A stretch of DNA of 20,407 nucleotides from Syntrophomonas sp. (GCA_003558625.1 PWPP01000134.1:1-20407), one strand, 5' to 3'. Counted from the first letter of the stretch, positions 1 through 8,698 are shown. Translations and numbers: made by a program. Notes: a model not told the origin generated them from the letters alone.

Positions 1-2124
1 ACCCAGGGCCGGCAGTTGCCGCCCGGCATCATCGGTAATACTCTCCACACCGTCCTGGCTGGCCATGAGGTTCTTAATTTCTGCTGCAATGACATTTAAG
101 GTCTCCGGAGATTCTCCCTGAATTCTGAGGGCAACAGGAGCCCCCACGGGGGGGCCTGATTCTATGACCGAAGCGGTAATCATCATACGGGGGAACCGGT
201 GCTGCATTTCGCGGTTTAGCTGTTCTCTCAGGACAGCTGCAGGAAGGATTTCCCGGTCAACATAGATCAGCATACTTGAGGTATTGGGTCCAATATTGGC
301 GGTGCTGGTCATGCCAAACAAACGGGGAATACTGGTGCCCACAAAGGTATTGATTTCTCTGATGCCAAAATATTGTTCTTCGAGCCAGTCTTTGACCAGG
401 GTCGTTTCTCTCAGGGTCTCCTCCAGGGAAACTGATTCGGGCAGAGACATTTCTAAAAACACTTCTTCCCGGTCCGTTTCGGGAAAGAATTCTAGTGGAA
501 TAAACGGGATCAACAGGTAAGCGGTCAAGCTCAGGGATAAACCGATGATGGCTACTATTCCAGGCTTTCTAAGCACCAGAGGGATCAGTTTCAGGGCATA
601 AAAGCGGGTCAGTTTTTCCAGAGGTCGTTCCAGCCAGCCTGAAGGGGGCCTTGGGATCTGTTTTTTTTGCAGGCGGGTTTCCATGCTATATCGATAAATT
701 GGTACCAGAATCAATGCTACCAGGGTAGAAGCAAGGATGCTGCTGATAATAATTGCCGGCAAGGGCCTGATGAAACTGCCGGAACCTCCGGACAGAAATA
801 GGAGAGGGAAGAAGGTAAACACGATGACGACGGTGGAAGTTATAACAGAAACCGCCACCCCTTTGGTGCCCCGACAGGCTGCTTCCAGGGGGGGATCCCC
901 CAGGCAAAGGCGGCGCTCAATATTTTCGTTGACGACAATAGCATCGTCTACCAGAATTCCCAGGACAATAATAAAAGCGATTAAAGAAATCTGGTTCAAG
1001 TCCACTCCCACATAGGGCAGGGGGATAATGCCTATACTTATGGCAAGGGGGATAGCAACGCCAATACTTAGAGCAGTATATACGTTAAGGCCGGAAGATG
1101 AAATGAACAAGACGATAATAATAGCCAGCAGGAAAGCGATGCCCAAATCAAAGAATAATTCCTGGACCGGCTGGGCCTGGCTGTAAACCTGGATCACTTC
1201 AATTCCGGGAGGGAGCTCTTTCTCCATTTGTCCGATCAAGGCCGACAACTCCCGGTCCAATTGAAAAATATCCGTGCCCGGGTTAATGAAAAAGCTTAAA
1301 CTGACGGAGGGAATTCCCTGGTAATAAACCCTTTCTTCATCCGGGATATAGTATTCATTTACCAGGGCTATGTCCTCAATTTTAACCAGGGGGTTATGCA
1401 AAACCGGGATATTTTTCAGGTCACTGACAGAAGAAGCCCGTTCCAGGTTAATTTGATAAAAGCGGTGATCGATCTCCCATTTCCCCGGAGGAAAGGTGCT
1501 CAGTTCGCTAAATAAAGCTCCCTGGACCTGCTGCCAGCTTATGTTTAGCGCCTGCATTTTTTCACCCTGGAGATCAATCAGGATTTCATGCGGGGCTAAA
1601 CCCTGGATGATCACCCGGGATAAACCCGGATGTTGCGAGAACTTGTTGCTCCAGCGCTCTAAAAAGGAATCCAGGGCCAAAATCTGGCTGTAATCTTCTG
1701 CGACCAGTTGGTATAGGGCAATACCCTGCATTTGCAAATCTGTATTTAAAGCAGGTTCATTGACTCCCTCAGGGAACAGGGCTTCCGCTTCTTTCAGGCG
1801 CTGGCGCATTAGGTTCCATACCTGATCAGAAGCGGCTTCTTCCTTGATTTGCACAACAATATTGGATATGTTAGCCGAAGAAGTACTTCTTACTTCCTCA
1901 ATTTCCGGGATGGTAGCGATTTTGGCCTCGATGCGCTGGGTAACATATCTTTCCACCAGCTCCGGGGTAGCTCCGGGATAAACTGTTATGATGGTAGCGA
2001 TGGGTGGATCTACTTCCGGAATTTCCCGGCTGGGGAGCTGGAAAAAAGTGATGAGACCTAAAGCCAGAAGCATAAGAAAAAAGAGCACCACAATCTTTCT
2101 TTTTTCAATAAATCGGCGGAGCAT
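1..2124 (-). CDS. RND-family efflux pump inner-membrane subunit (HAE-1/AcrB-like), 3' part missing
   Basis: The reading frame is open for 708 codons from the ATG at 2124 to the left window edge, about two thirds of the usual 1000-1050 residues, so the C-terminal membrane half is missing. After the first helix (about residues 10-28) comes the typical porter-domain opening, with LPSREIPEVDPP and YPGATPELVE. A cluster of helices carries GILVDDAIVVNENIERR, with Asp393-Asp394 matching the proton-relay aspartates of AcrB-type pumps. A long hydrophilic loop follows, then the start of the second porter half (FFPETDREEVFLEMSLPES). A Shine-Dalgarno AGGAGA lies just before the start. The adaptor gene ends 58 bases upstream in the same direction, so the two form an operon for proton-driven export of drugs or lipophilic compounds. 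Substrate is unknown. No outer-membrane channel gene is seen in the window. Family assignment is firm. Confidence 0.93.
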   Translation of the reverse strand, partial: MLRRFIEKRKIVVLFFLMLLALGLITFFQLPSREIPEVDPPIATIITVYPGATPELVERYVTQRIEAKIATIPEIEEVRSTSSANISNIVVQIKEEAASDQVWNLMRQRLKEAEALFPEGVNEPALNTDLQMQGIALYQLVAEDYSQILALDSFLERWSNKFSQHPGLSRVIIQGLAPHEILIDLQGEKMQALNISWQQVQGALFSELSTFPPGKWEIDHRFYQINLERASSVSDLKNIPVLHNPLVKIEDIALVNEYYIPDEERVYYQGIPSVSLSFFINPGTDIFQLDRELSALIGQMEKELPPGIEVIQVYSQAQPVQELFFDLGIAFLLAIIIVLFISSSGLNVYTALSIGVAIPLAISIGIIPLPYVGVDLNQISLIAFIIVLGILVDDAIVVNENIERRLCLGDPPLEAACRGTKGVAVSVITSTVVIVFTFFPLLFLSGGSGSFIRPLPAIIISSILASTLVALILVPIYRYSMETRLQKKQIPRPPSGWLERPLEKLTRFYALKLIPLVLRKPGIVAIIGLSLSLTAYLLIPFIPLEFFPETDREEVFLEMSLPESVSLEETLRETTLVKDWLEEQYFGIREINTFVGTSIPRLFGMTSTANIGPNTSSMLIYVDREILPAAVLREQLNREMQHRFPRMMITASVIESGPPVGAPVALRIQGESPETLNVIAAEIKNLMASQDGVESITDDAGRQLPALG

Positions 2125-2182
2125 GGCAGTTCTCCTTTTACTGGGATTCGTAACAACATTGATGTCTTATACGGAGCAATTT

Positions 2183-3274
2183 TTATCGGTTAAGGGTTTC
2201 AACTTTTTCGCCGGCAAAGATGTTTTCCATTCCCCCCACCACTACGGTTTCGCCTGCATCTATGCCCATCACCTGTATCCTGGCTCCCTTCGGCATGCCC
2301 AGGCTGACGGCTCGTTCTCTGACTATGCCCTCTTCAACCACATAAACATAAGGCTTTTCCTGGTTTAGGACGGATTCAAGGGGCAGTAGAATTCCTTCTC
2401 CCTGATCGGGGGACTGCAGGATTTCAACCAATTCGCCGGCCAGCCAGTCCCTACCGGAATTGGGAATTGCCAGTTCCACCTCCAGTTTACCCAGGGCCAA
2501 AGAGGCGGTAGGAGCAACTTTCTCAACCCGTGCGGTCCTGCTCTCACCCCGACACCAGACGGCTATGGTTGTCCCCGGTTGCCATCGGTCGCGCGTTTCG
2601 ATGGGGACTTCGATTTTGGCCTTTAACCGTTCCAGTTGACCCAGGTGCATGACAGGGCTTCCGGCAGCAACATTTTGGCCTTCCTGGAAAAAAATTTCCA
2701 GAATATGCAAATCCGCCGGGGCGTATAAATGGGATTTTTGTAAGAGTAAATCCGCTTCGGCCATGCCCAGTCGACTTAAATGGATTTGGCTTTGTGACTG
2801 GGAGATATCCAGTTCCAGGGAACGTATTTGATGGATTACCATGTCTAATTCCACCTGGGAGAGAGCCCCGGCGTTAAACAAGGTATCCTTTCTGGCCCAT
2901 TCTTGCATCAGTTCATCATGGCGCTGCTGCAGACGGGTAAGATTTGCTTCAGCAATCAACAATTGCTGTTGGGAGCGGGAACGGTTAATTTCGGCCTGGG
3001 ATGTATCTAAACGGGCTAATAATGTACCCCGGCGGACAAAGCCGCCCGGGTCCTTGGTTAATTGTTTTATGGTACCCCCAACGTCAAAATCCAGAAAAAA
3101 ATCCTCCTGGGGTTCCAGCAGGGTATGAAATGTTATTTCCGGGGTCAAAGAAGAAAGTGTAGCGGTTTCAACCAGCACCGTTTTAATTTTTTCTTCTGCT
3201 ACCGGAGCAGAAGCCTGCCCGCAACCGGTCAGCAAAAATATAAGGATCACCATCATGGTTCCAAAGCGTCCCAT
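2183..3274 (-). CDS. RND efflux periplasmic adaptor (membrane fusion protein), lipoprotein
   Basis: A 363-residue protein with a short signal peptide ending in the lipobox LTGC, with Cys18 as the lipidated residue, so it should sit on the outer face of the cytoplasmic membrane. Order of parts: a lipoyl-like half (DFDVGGTIKQL, then DPGGFVRRGTLLARLD), a coiled-coil hairpin (about residues 95-170, rich in Gln, Glu and Leu), the second lipoyl half (LYAPADLHI with EGQNVAAGSPV), a beta-barrel region (AKIEVPIETRDRWQPG), and a membrane-proximal end (GIDAGETVVVGGMENIFAGEKV). This is the standard HlyD/AcrA order and length. It would link the RND pump encoded 58 bases downstream to an exit path. The start at 3274 is preceded by GGGAG about 11 bases upstream; a later in-frame ATG (residue 7) would leave the lipobox intact and cannot be excluded. 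Confidence 0.92.
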   Translation of the reverse strand: MGRFGTMMVILIFLLTGCGQASAPVAEEKIKTVLVETATLSSLTPEITFHTLLEPQEDFFLDFDVGGTIKQLTKDPGGFVRRGTLLARLDTSQAEINRSRSQQQLLIAEANLTRLQQRHDELMQEWARKDTLFNAGALSQVELDMVIHQIRSLELDISQSQSQIHLSRLGMAEADLLLQKSHLYAPADLHILEIFFQEGQNVAAGSPVMHLGQLERLKAKIEVPIETRDRWQPGTTIAVWCRGESRTARVEKVAPTASLALGKLEVELAIPNSGRDWLAGELVEILQSPDQGEGILLPLESVLNQEKPYVYVVEEGIVRERAVSLGMPKGARIQVMGIDAGETVVVGGMENIFAGEKVETLNR

Positions 3275-3321
3275 GGATTATACCACTCCCATCACCATCT
3301 TAGCCAAGAAATCGTTTAGAC

Positions 3322-3330
3322 ATTATAACA
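3322..3330 (-). promoter_or_regulatory. Candidate extended -10 promoter for the adaptor-pump operon
   Basis: On the minus strand this reads TGTTATAAT, a perfect -10 hexamer preceded by the TG of an extended -10 element, about 48 bases before the adaptor start. No good -35 box lies 16-18 bases upstream, which extended -10 promoters can tolerate. It falls in the 77-base gap after the deacetylase-like gene, so the efflux pair may have its own promoter. Inference from motif only. Confidence 0.4.
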
Positions 3331-3351
3331 TAAAGCATACATTTGAAGTTA

Positions 3352-4236
3352 TTATTCTTCATCAGAGCCCGGGGCATTATCCAGAAAAACCTCAATCAGC
3401 GGGGGGATAACCCGCCTGGCAACATCGGGATTGGAGCCCCCGGACAAAACAAACAACACCGGCTTATGGGCGGCAAATTTTTTAATCTGACGGGCCATCT
3501 CCGGGTAGGCTTGATCGCTGAGATAAAAGTTCCCGTAGTCTTCGCTGTGGGAATCATGGCCAAAGATCACGATAACAAATTCACAGTCCCAGTTATACTG
3601 CAACGAAGAGGTCAGGCAACTCAGGAAAAGATCATCGCCGGCTGCGCTGATGCAGACATCCAGATTTTGTAAGGCCTGGTTTAGATTTAAATCATTGTAC
3701 TCTTCATAAAGAGTGATATCATAGAACGGTTCAGCGTAAAAGTTTATATGGATCAGATCGGGGTCGTTGCCCAGGAGGTCCCGGGTCCCGTCTCCAAAAT
3801 GGGGATCTATATCTATAACCATGATACGTTTTATGCCTATGCGGTTCAGTCTCGCAACTGCCATGGCCACATCATTGTAATAACAGAAGCCCCAGGAACT
3901 ATGATAATTGGCATGATGCCCGGCGGTACCGACAAAACAAAAAGCGAATTTGAGCTCTCCAGAGGCCAGTTTTTCCGCCCCCTGGATTACTCCGGCGGCA
4001 GATAAAAGGGCGACCTCATGATAGCCGATTTTTTTTACATCATGAATATGGTCCTCAAAATGAGTCCGGACCAGCAGCTCTTCCACTTCGGAGGTAATGC
4101 GGGGAGTAAAGACTTTTAAAAGTCCTGCCTCTATTAAGGGATTCAGAGCCAAAAATCCCGGTTCCACTCGGTTTTTTAATATGACAACCCCGTGGGAAGC
4201 AAAATCCTGATGGTAAAAGACACCTGCGTTGACCAT
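3352..4236 (-). CDS. Histone-deacetylase-fold amidohydrolase with substituted catalytic tyrosine
   Basis: A 294-residue arginase/deacetylase-fold protein. Landmarks: the His pair at 107-108 in TAGHHA (usually PGHHA), then GFCYYND (116-122), zinc ligands Asp144 and His146 in IDIDPHFGDGT, and the third ligand Asp228 in GHDSHSEDYGN. The final family motif, normally GGY with the transition-state tyrosine, reads LSGGSNPD here, so the tyrosine position is Ser268. The family removes acetyl or similar acyl groups from lysine or polyamine side chains. Bacterial members include AcuC and acetylpolyamine amidohydrolases, but this one is shorter than AcuC. All metal ligands remain, so zinc binding is likely, while rate or substrate may differ from classical members. 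AGGAGG lies 7 bases before the ATG. It is flanked by two efflux loci on the same strand. Cytoplasmic, no signal peptide. Exact substrate unknown. Confidence 0.88.
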   Translation of the reverse strand: MVNAGVFYHQDFASHGVVILKNRVEPGFLALNPLIEAGLLKVFTPRITSEVEELLVRTHFEDHIHDVKKIGYHEVALLSAAGVIQGAEKLASGELKFAFCFVGTAGHHANYHSSWGFCYYNDVAMAVARLNRIGIKRIMVIDIDPHFGDGTRDLLGNDPDLIHINFYAEPFYDITLYEEYNDLNLNQALQNLDVCISAAGDDLFLSCLTSSLQYNWDCEFVIVIFGHDSHSEDYGNFYLSDQAYPEMARQIKKFAAHKPVLFVLSGGSNPDVARRVIPPLIEVFLDNAPGSDEE

Positions 4237-4341
4237 GGTTTATCCTCCTGCGCTTTTTCCTATTTTACCCCTTTTTGCGGCCGGGATAAATAGGCTCTGG
4301 GAGGGTGTGCCCTAATCAGGCATACCGTAGGGAAAAAGACG

Positions 4342-4367
4342 AAAAAAATATATCGGCTGCTTCAGCC
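4342..4367 (-). terminator. Candidate Rho-independent terminator after the MFS gene
   Basis: In the minus-strand sense the transcript has a GGCTG/CAGCC stem with a three-base loop (4355-4367), then GATATA and a run of seven T (4342-4348). It lies about 45 bases after the MFS stop codon. The stem is only 5 bp but GC-rich, and the T-run is a few bases away from it, so this is a moderate call. Confidence 0.45.
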
Positions 4368-4412
4368 CCGGAAAGATTAGCATCAAAAGACGGAAGATCA
4401 TATCAAAAAATA

Positions 4413-5771
4413 TTATGCTTTATAGCGAAAGGCCCCATATAAACCCAGGCTTGATGCCAGGGCCATGAAAACAAAAACCGGTGTGAACATAGATGGATCA
4501 CCCATCAGCAGACCAGGTTCCGAGAAAGAAGTGATTAAAGCAGCAAACAGGGTTACACCCAGGGCCCCTCCCAGGTTGCGGCAGATGAAGAATAGTCCGC
4601 CCATCATGGCACGCCGGTCCGCATTTACGTTATTCTGAATTGCTGCCATAAGTACGGGCGAAACAATACCCAGGCCGGCACCGGCAGCAACCAGAAGGGG
4701 TACAAGCTGGTAATAGGGAAGGGTAAGGGAACTGGTCATTCCTAATATCATAAAACCACCCAGCATTAAACCCCAACCCGATTTTAATAAAAGGGGAATA
4801 CCATAAGACCGGGCAAGAACACCGCTGATCCCACCACCGACACCTAAGCCGGCCGTTAAAGCCAGCAGCATTTTTCCCCCTTCCAGGGCAGAAGTGCCGT
4901 ATAAGGCCTGGCCGTAGAGTGGAAGGGTCATGATCGCACCATACGTGATCACTCCCCAAATGAAATAGCTTTTCAGGGAAAGGCGGATATTACGTTCCTG
5001 CAGCAGGTTGAAAGGGATGATCGGATCAGGGTGATGTTTTTGCTGCATACGGAAAAGAACTATCAGCAAAGAAGTAAAGGCCAAAAGACTGAAAATGTAC
5101 CCGGATTGAACGACCGGTGTGACAAATTGATCAGCCAGGGTTAGAGCTGATAACATAATCAACCCCAGTAACAAAGCGCCCCAGTAATCCAGGAGGGGTA
5201 TAAGGGATGCTTGGGGTCGGGGTTTTGGCTCATGAAAGAAAAAAGAGATCAGGAAAAAAGCCAGCATGCAGGGAGGCAGATTGATGATCAAGGCGCCCTG
5301 CCACATCCAAAGGTCCGTTGCTAGTCCACCCAGCATAGGGCCAAGCATATTGGCCAGGGCCTGGATGGCGGTTAAAAGGCCAAACATTTTTCCTCTTTCA
5401 CTACGGGGGTAGAGGTCACTGATCATGGCGGTTGCCGCAGGGATCAAGGCACTGGCGCCTAAACCCTGAATAATGCGGTAAAAAACCAGCTGGCCCAGAG
5501 ACTGGGAAGTGATGCTAAGAACCAGACCCGTAATAAATAATACCATCCCCCACTGATAAATGATTTTACGGCCATAGCTATCCGCCAGGCGGGAAAATAG
5601 GGGAATGGCAGCCGTAGAAGCCAGCATATAGCCACTAAAAACCCAGCCATAGAGATGGGCATCTCCTAGCTCTAAAGCTACTTGAGGCAAAACCGTGGCC
5701 AAAACGGTTTGCATAATGATGGAAGAAATCATGCCCAGCATTAAACCGGAAAAGGCCAGATTTCTATGCAT
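4413..5771 (-). CDS. MFS multidrug exporter, DHA2 type (14 transmembrane helices)
   Basis: About 452 residues, almost wholly hydrophobic. I count 14 membrane spans, which places it with the EmrB/QacA-like drug:H+ antiporters (DHA2) rather than the 12-helix types. Family marks: motif A in the first cytoplasmic loop (SRLADSYGRK), FYRIIQGLGASALIPA at span 4 (motif B with the conserved Arg), and LGPMLGGLATDLWMWQGALIINLPP at spans 5-6 (motif C, antiporter signature). It would export small toxic compounds in exchange for protons; substrate unknown. An in-frame GTG at 5780 gives three more residues, but AAGG lies only 2 bases before it and 11 before the ATG at 5771, so the ATG is preferred weakly. 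It is 114 bases after the dehydrogenase gene, with no clear terminator between them, so the two may be co-transcribed. Confidence 0.9.
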   Translation of the reverse strand: MHRNLAFSGLMLGMISSIIMQTVLATVLPQVALELGDAHLYGWVFSGYMLASTAAIPLFSRLADSYGRKIIYQWGMVLFITGLVLSITSQSLGQLVFYRIIQGLGASALIPAATAMISDLYPRSERGKMFGLLTAIQALANMLGPMLGGLATDLWMWQGALIINLPPCMLAFFLISFFFHEPKPRPQASLIPLLDYWGALLLGLIMLSALTLADQFVTPVVQSGYIFSLLAFTSLLIVLFRMQQKHHPDPIIPFNLLQERNIRLSLKSYFIWGVITYGAIMTLPLYGQALYGTSALEGGKMLLALTAGLGVGGGISGVLARSYGIPLLLKSGWGLMLGGFMILGMTSSLTLPYYQLVPLLVAAGAGLGIVSPVLMAAIQNNVNADRRAMMGGLFFICRNLGGALGVTLFAALITSFSEPGLLMGDPSMFTPVFVFMALASSLGLYGAFRYKA

Positions 5772-5894
5772 TGGCAGCACAACCTTGCAGATGTTTTGGT
5801 TTGATTGAGGACAAGAAGATCATTCCTTTTGCTGCGGCAACAGGGCATGGGGTCCGCGGACTGCGTTTTTCATAACGGGGTTTTAGAGAAAATC

Positions 5895-7052
5895 TTAATC
5901 TCCGTTATGATATATGAGTTCCACCTTAATCAGTATATCTGAGTGGTCATGGGGCTGACCCCTGCCATCCCTGTTATTGGTGGCCACATAGAGAAAGCCG
6001 TGATGGAAGACTACAGTGCGCAGGCGCCCATGGTCTTGGAGCAGGGGAATCTGGTGCATAGGCTTTCCTGTTTGATCCAATATGATATACATTAACATAT
6101 TGCCTCTTAAACCTGCCACCAAGAGATGACCCTCACGGGGATGGCCCGGAGATGGGATGAAGCTCATACCCGATGGAGCCAGAGTAAAATCTGCATAACA
6201 AAGCACGGGGTCTTGAAATTTGCCGGGGCCTTCGGCACAGCTCACTATGGGCCAACCATAATTCTGTCCCCCGGAAATGAGGTTGATTTCATCCTGCCGC
6301 AGGGGTCCATGCTCACTGCTATATAAAGCGCCGGTCACCGGATGCCAGGCCAGGCCCTGGGGATTGCGATGTCCATAAGAGAAGACCGGGCTGCCGGGAA
6401 AAGGATTATCCTCCGGGATGGAGCCGTCAGCATGAATGCGGAGAATTTTACCGGCCATGGATGATATATCCTGGGCTGAGGCCTTGTTCAAGGCGTCTCC
6501 GGTAGTGATATACAAACATTGATCGGGCCCAAATTTTATTCTGCCGCCATTATGGACCACGGAGCCGGGTATTTGATCCATCAGGATCTGTTCATCCACT
6601 AAGCGGTCCGAGGAGAAAATGAAGCGGGAAACCCGGTTGTAAATATGTAATCCTTGCCGGTAGGTATAATACAGATACACATAGGGATTTTGCCCGAAGT
6701 CAGGATGAAGGGACATGCCCAGCAAACCTCCTTCCCCCAGGTGAAGAACCGGTGTAATGGTCTTAATCCTTCCCTGGTCCAGGATTAAAACCTGCCCTGG
6801 TCTTTCGGTAACCAGGAAGCGGCCATCGGGAAGGGCGACGACTTCCCAGGGGATATTCAGGTTTTCAGCAATCACCGTGGTTTTCATCTGCACCAGCCGG
6901 GGGGAATAGGTGGCGGGAAACTCCGCCGCATAAGATTGATCATAATCGGGGACAAACATAAAGCGATACGCTAAAAAATGAAAGCCCCCCAGCTGCCAAA
7001 GCGAAAGCAATAATAAGGCCGTGATTAAACTGAATTTTAAGACCTTTTTCAT
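5895..7052 (-). CDS. PQQ-type soluble aldose sugar dehydrogenase (glucose/sorbosone dehydrogenase family)
   Basis: A 385-residue beta-propeller protein with an N-terminal membrane anchor or signal peptide (residues 4-21, no lipobox), so it acts outside the membrane. Family marks in order: IPWEVVALPDGRFLVTERPG (67-86), LGEGGLLGMSLHPDF (105-119), VVHNGGRIKFGP with the probable catalytic His167, SYGHRNPQGLAWHP with Arg229 contacting the cofactor, SSEHGP and DEINLISGGQNYGWP. These match the GSDH family (PF07995), whose members oxidise aldose sugars with pyrroloquinoline quinone. Many members in organisms lacking PQQ synthesis genes have unproven activity, and no pqq gene is in the window. The start is set by AAGGAGA about 8 bases before the ATG. 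Function beyond family membership is inferred. Confidence 0.9.
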   Translation of the reverse strand: MKKVLKFSLITALLLLSLWQLGGFHFLAYRFMFVPDYDQSYAAEFPATYSPRLVQMKTTVIAENLNIPWEVVALPDGRFLVTERPGQVLILDQGRIKTITPVLHLGEGGLLGMSLHPDFGQNPYVYLYYTYRQGLHIYNRVSRFIFSSDRLVDEQILMDQIPGSVVHNGGRIKFGPDQCLYITTGDALNKASAQDISSMAGKILRIHADGSIPEDNPFPGSPVFSYGHRNPQGLAWHPVTGALYSSEHGPLRQDEINLISGGQNYGWPIVSCAEGPGKFQDPVLCYADFTLAPSGMSFIPSPGHPREGHLLVAGLRGNMLMYIILDQTGKPMHQIPLLQDHGRLRTVVFHHGFLYVATNNRDGRGQPHDHSDILIKVELIYHNGD

Positions 7053-7275
7053 AAGCTAGTCTCCTTATTTCTTCTGTTGTCGAAAGGAATGGTTTAAGGA
7101 CGTATATTTAGTTTATCGTAATAGGGGCTAAAAATTTTTTTTGCGTTTAAATATAGTAGGATGGATATATATATAGAAGCATCTTTTTTTAGAGGTTGTT
7201 ATCCGGGCTCATCTTTTATAGTAGATATGGGGGGGCACGTCCGGGTCAATCTTTTTGTACAAGGAAGGGATAGTA
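7053..7275. other. AT-rich non-coding stretch upstream of the dehydrogenase and the broken small gene
   Basis: This 223-base stretch carries homopolymer runs (T-runs near 7132 and 7184, a G-run near 7230) and a run of alternating AT near 7165. A weak plus-strand promoter pair, TTGTTA (7196) and TATAGT (7217), has a spacing of only 15. No clear terminator or riboswitch fold was recognised. Confidence 0.4.
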
Positions 7276-7575
7276 GTGCGTTTTAGCGGTGATGCCTTCT
7301 TGGGATTGTTGTTGATTGTTGCGGGAATACTGTTTTAATTACGGTATACGTTGAACCTAAACATCCCGGTTTTTAGAACCTTGCCGGCGTTTGCTTTTAT
7401 ATACCACGGGGTCATGTTGTTACTGGGTGGTGAGTTTCGTCCCAGGGAAAAAACCAGCAACCGGCTTGAACGGGTTCTCGGCACTGATCCTTATTCAAAA
7501 GGTGTGAACTGCAGATTTATACTTACGATTTCACTCTGGCTGCCAATGCGAATGGGAGGTCCCCAAACCCCATAA
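7276..7575 (+). pseudogene. Remnant of a small LiaF-TM/DUF5668-like membrane protein, interrupted by an in-frame TAA
   Basis: A GTG at 7276, preceded by AAGGAAGGG at a 6-base gap, opens MRFSGDAFLGLLLIVAGILF and meets TAA at 7336-7338. The same frame continues at once with LRYTLNLNIPVFRTLPAF and then FIYHGVMLLLGGEF. Joined across the stop, the two pieces form the two-helix pattern of small Bacillota membrane proteins resembling the LiaF N-terminal region: a first helix ending in Leu-rich residues, a short Asn-rich loop, an IPVFR turn, and a second helix ending in LLGG. One base change (TTA to TAA) explains the break. Similarity fades after about 7440, and the frame then runs antisense into the 3' end of the phosphoesterase gene to a stop at 7573, so the original C-terminus may also be lost. 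The family is recognised from pattern only. Alternatives are a genuine 20-residue hydrophobic peptide, readthrough, or a sequencing error. Confidence 0.55.
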
Positions 7576-8642
7576 CCGCTGGAAACTATTATTTGGAGAT
7601 CTTCTTTAACCAAATGCCCGTGGTCAATTTCAAAAATTGCTGCGGTTATAAGATTTAAGGGTTTTAGCTGTCCCCGGTGGCTGTGTCCGGATACCTGCAG
7701 ATCAACCCCGGCTGCTAAAGATTCATAGAGGTTGACGGGCTGGTGATCCAGCAAAATAATTGGCAGGTGATGGTCTATATCATGCATGACTTCTTCTAAT
7801 TCCCGGCGGGGGGAGTTTAACCAGCGCTTGCGGGAATACTCATCCCGGCCTACGATGTAAAATCCACCGGGTATTTCCACCCAGGAATCCTGGAGCAGCT
7901 TAACTCCGGCTTTTTGGTGGAAGGCCTGAATATCTTCTGCGGTGCCGGAAAGATATTCATGATTGCCCAGAACGGCATAAACCCCGTATGGGGATTCAAT
8001 CCGGCGTAAGTAAGCGGCCAGCTGTTCTTCCTCCAGGGCATCAAGGCGGACATCAATGACATCCCCGGGCAAAAAAACAATGTCTGGTTTCAACCGGTTA
8101 ATGTGCTCTACCAGTGGGGGCAGGCGCCAATTGTTGATAAAGGTACCCAGGTGAAGATCGCTGACCATCACGATGTTGATTTCTTTTAGATTGGTAGTCT
8201 GGTTGGGTACATGGATGTTGTAATGGACCACCGCGGTATTCCAGGCATTCCAGGTCCCGAATACAACCAGGGCTAAGACCGCAATAACCGCCAGGCGGGG
8301 CATGATAAAGCCGAGAGCAAGGGGTGATTGCTGAAAAAAAGCGGTTTTTCCTACCGTGAGGCGTAGTAAATCCATTCCCCATAAAAACAGAACCAGGTAA
8401 AATAAAAAGGCTAACCAATAACTACCCAGACCAAAGAAAAAAGAAGATACCAGAGAGGGTACTCTTCCTTCCAAAATCCTGCCCAGAATATAGGCTGAAG
8501 CCAAAAAAACAAGTATACCCCAATAAATCATGAGAGAACGCGGATTGGACCAGAGGAAAAGGAATTGCTGACCGCGCTGGCCCACATAGTAATTGGATAA
8601 AGCCAAAATGGAAAGTACACTTATGAGAAAAAGGTATTGCAT
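7491..8642 (-). CDS. Membrane-anchored metallophosphoesterase (YkuE/YaeI-like)
   Basis: About 383 residues. The first 130 or so hold four likely membrane helices, followed by a calcineurin-like phosphoesterase domain with all two-metal motifs: MVSDLHLG (Asp162, His164), LPGDVID (Asp194), LGNHEYL (Asn227, His228), LDHQP (His300) and SGHSHRGQ (His320, His322). Members of this group hydrolyse phosphomonoesters or phosphodiesters at the membrane, and some act on lipid or cell-wall intermediates; the substrate here cannot be read from sequence. The frame can be extended to a TTG at 8657, but GAGG lies 9 bases before the ATG at 8642, which I take as the start. A minus-strand TATAAT lies about 57 bases upstream. 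No gene follows closely in the same direction. Confidence 0.9.
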   Translation of the reverse strand: MQYLFLISVLSILALSNYYVGQRGQQFLFLWSNPRSLMIYWGILVFLASAYILGRILEGRVPSLVSSFFFGLGSYWLAFLFYLVLFLWGMDLLRLTVGKTAFFQQSPLALGFIMPRLAVIAVLALVVFGTWNAWNTAVVHYNIHVPNQTTNLKEINIVMVSDLHLGTFINNWRLPPLVEHINRLKPDIVFLPGDVIDVRLDALEEEQLAAYLRRIESPYGVYAVLGNHEYLSGTAEDIQAFHQKAGVKLLQDSWVEIPGGFYIVGRDEYSRKRWLNSPRRELEEVMHDIDHHLPIILLDHQPVNLYESLAAGVDLQVSGHSHRGQLKPLNLITAAIFEIDHGHLVKEDLQIIVSSGYGVWGPPIRIGSQSEIVSINLQFTPFE

Positions 8643-8698
8643 GCATATCATCCTCAAAGATTATTGCTAAGCACCGGAGTCAGGATTAGACTGTATCT

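Noticed and set aside
284..1015. Plus-strand open frames in the left end.
   Set aside because: They are antisense to the RND pump frame, which has full family motifs; their translations show no domain pattern.
5871..5909. Inverted repeat CATAACGG / CCGTTATG around the end of the sugar dehydrogenase gene, considered as a terminator.
   Set aside because: The loop is 23 bases, the arm overlaps the last codons, and in the gene's direction it is followed by A rather than T residues.
7162..7173. Alternating AT run considered as a microsatellite phase switch for the broken membrane gene.
   Set aside because: It lies more than 100 bases upstream of the start, is short, and has no clear position within a promoter.
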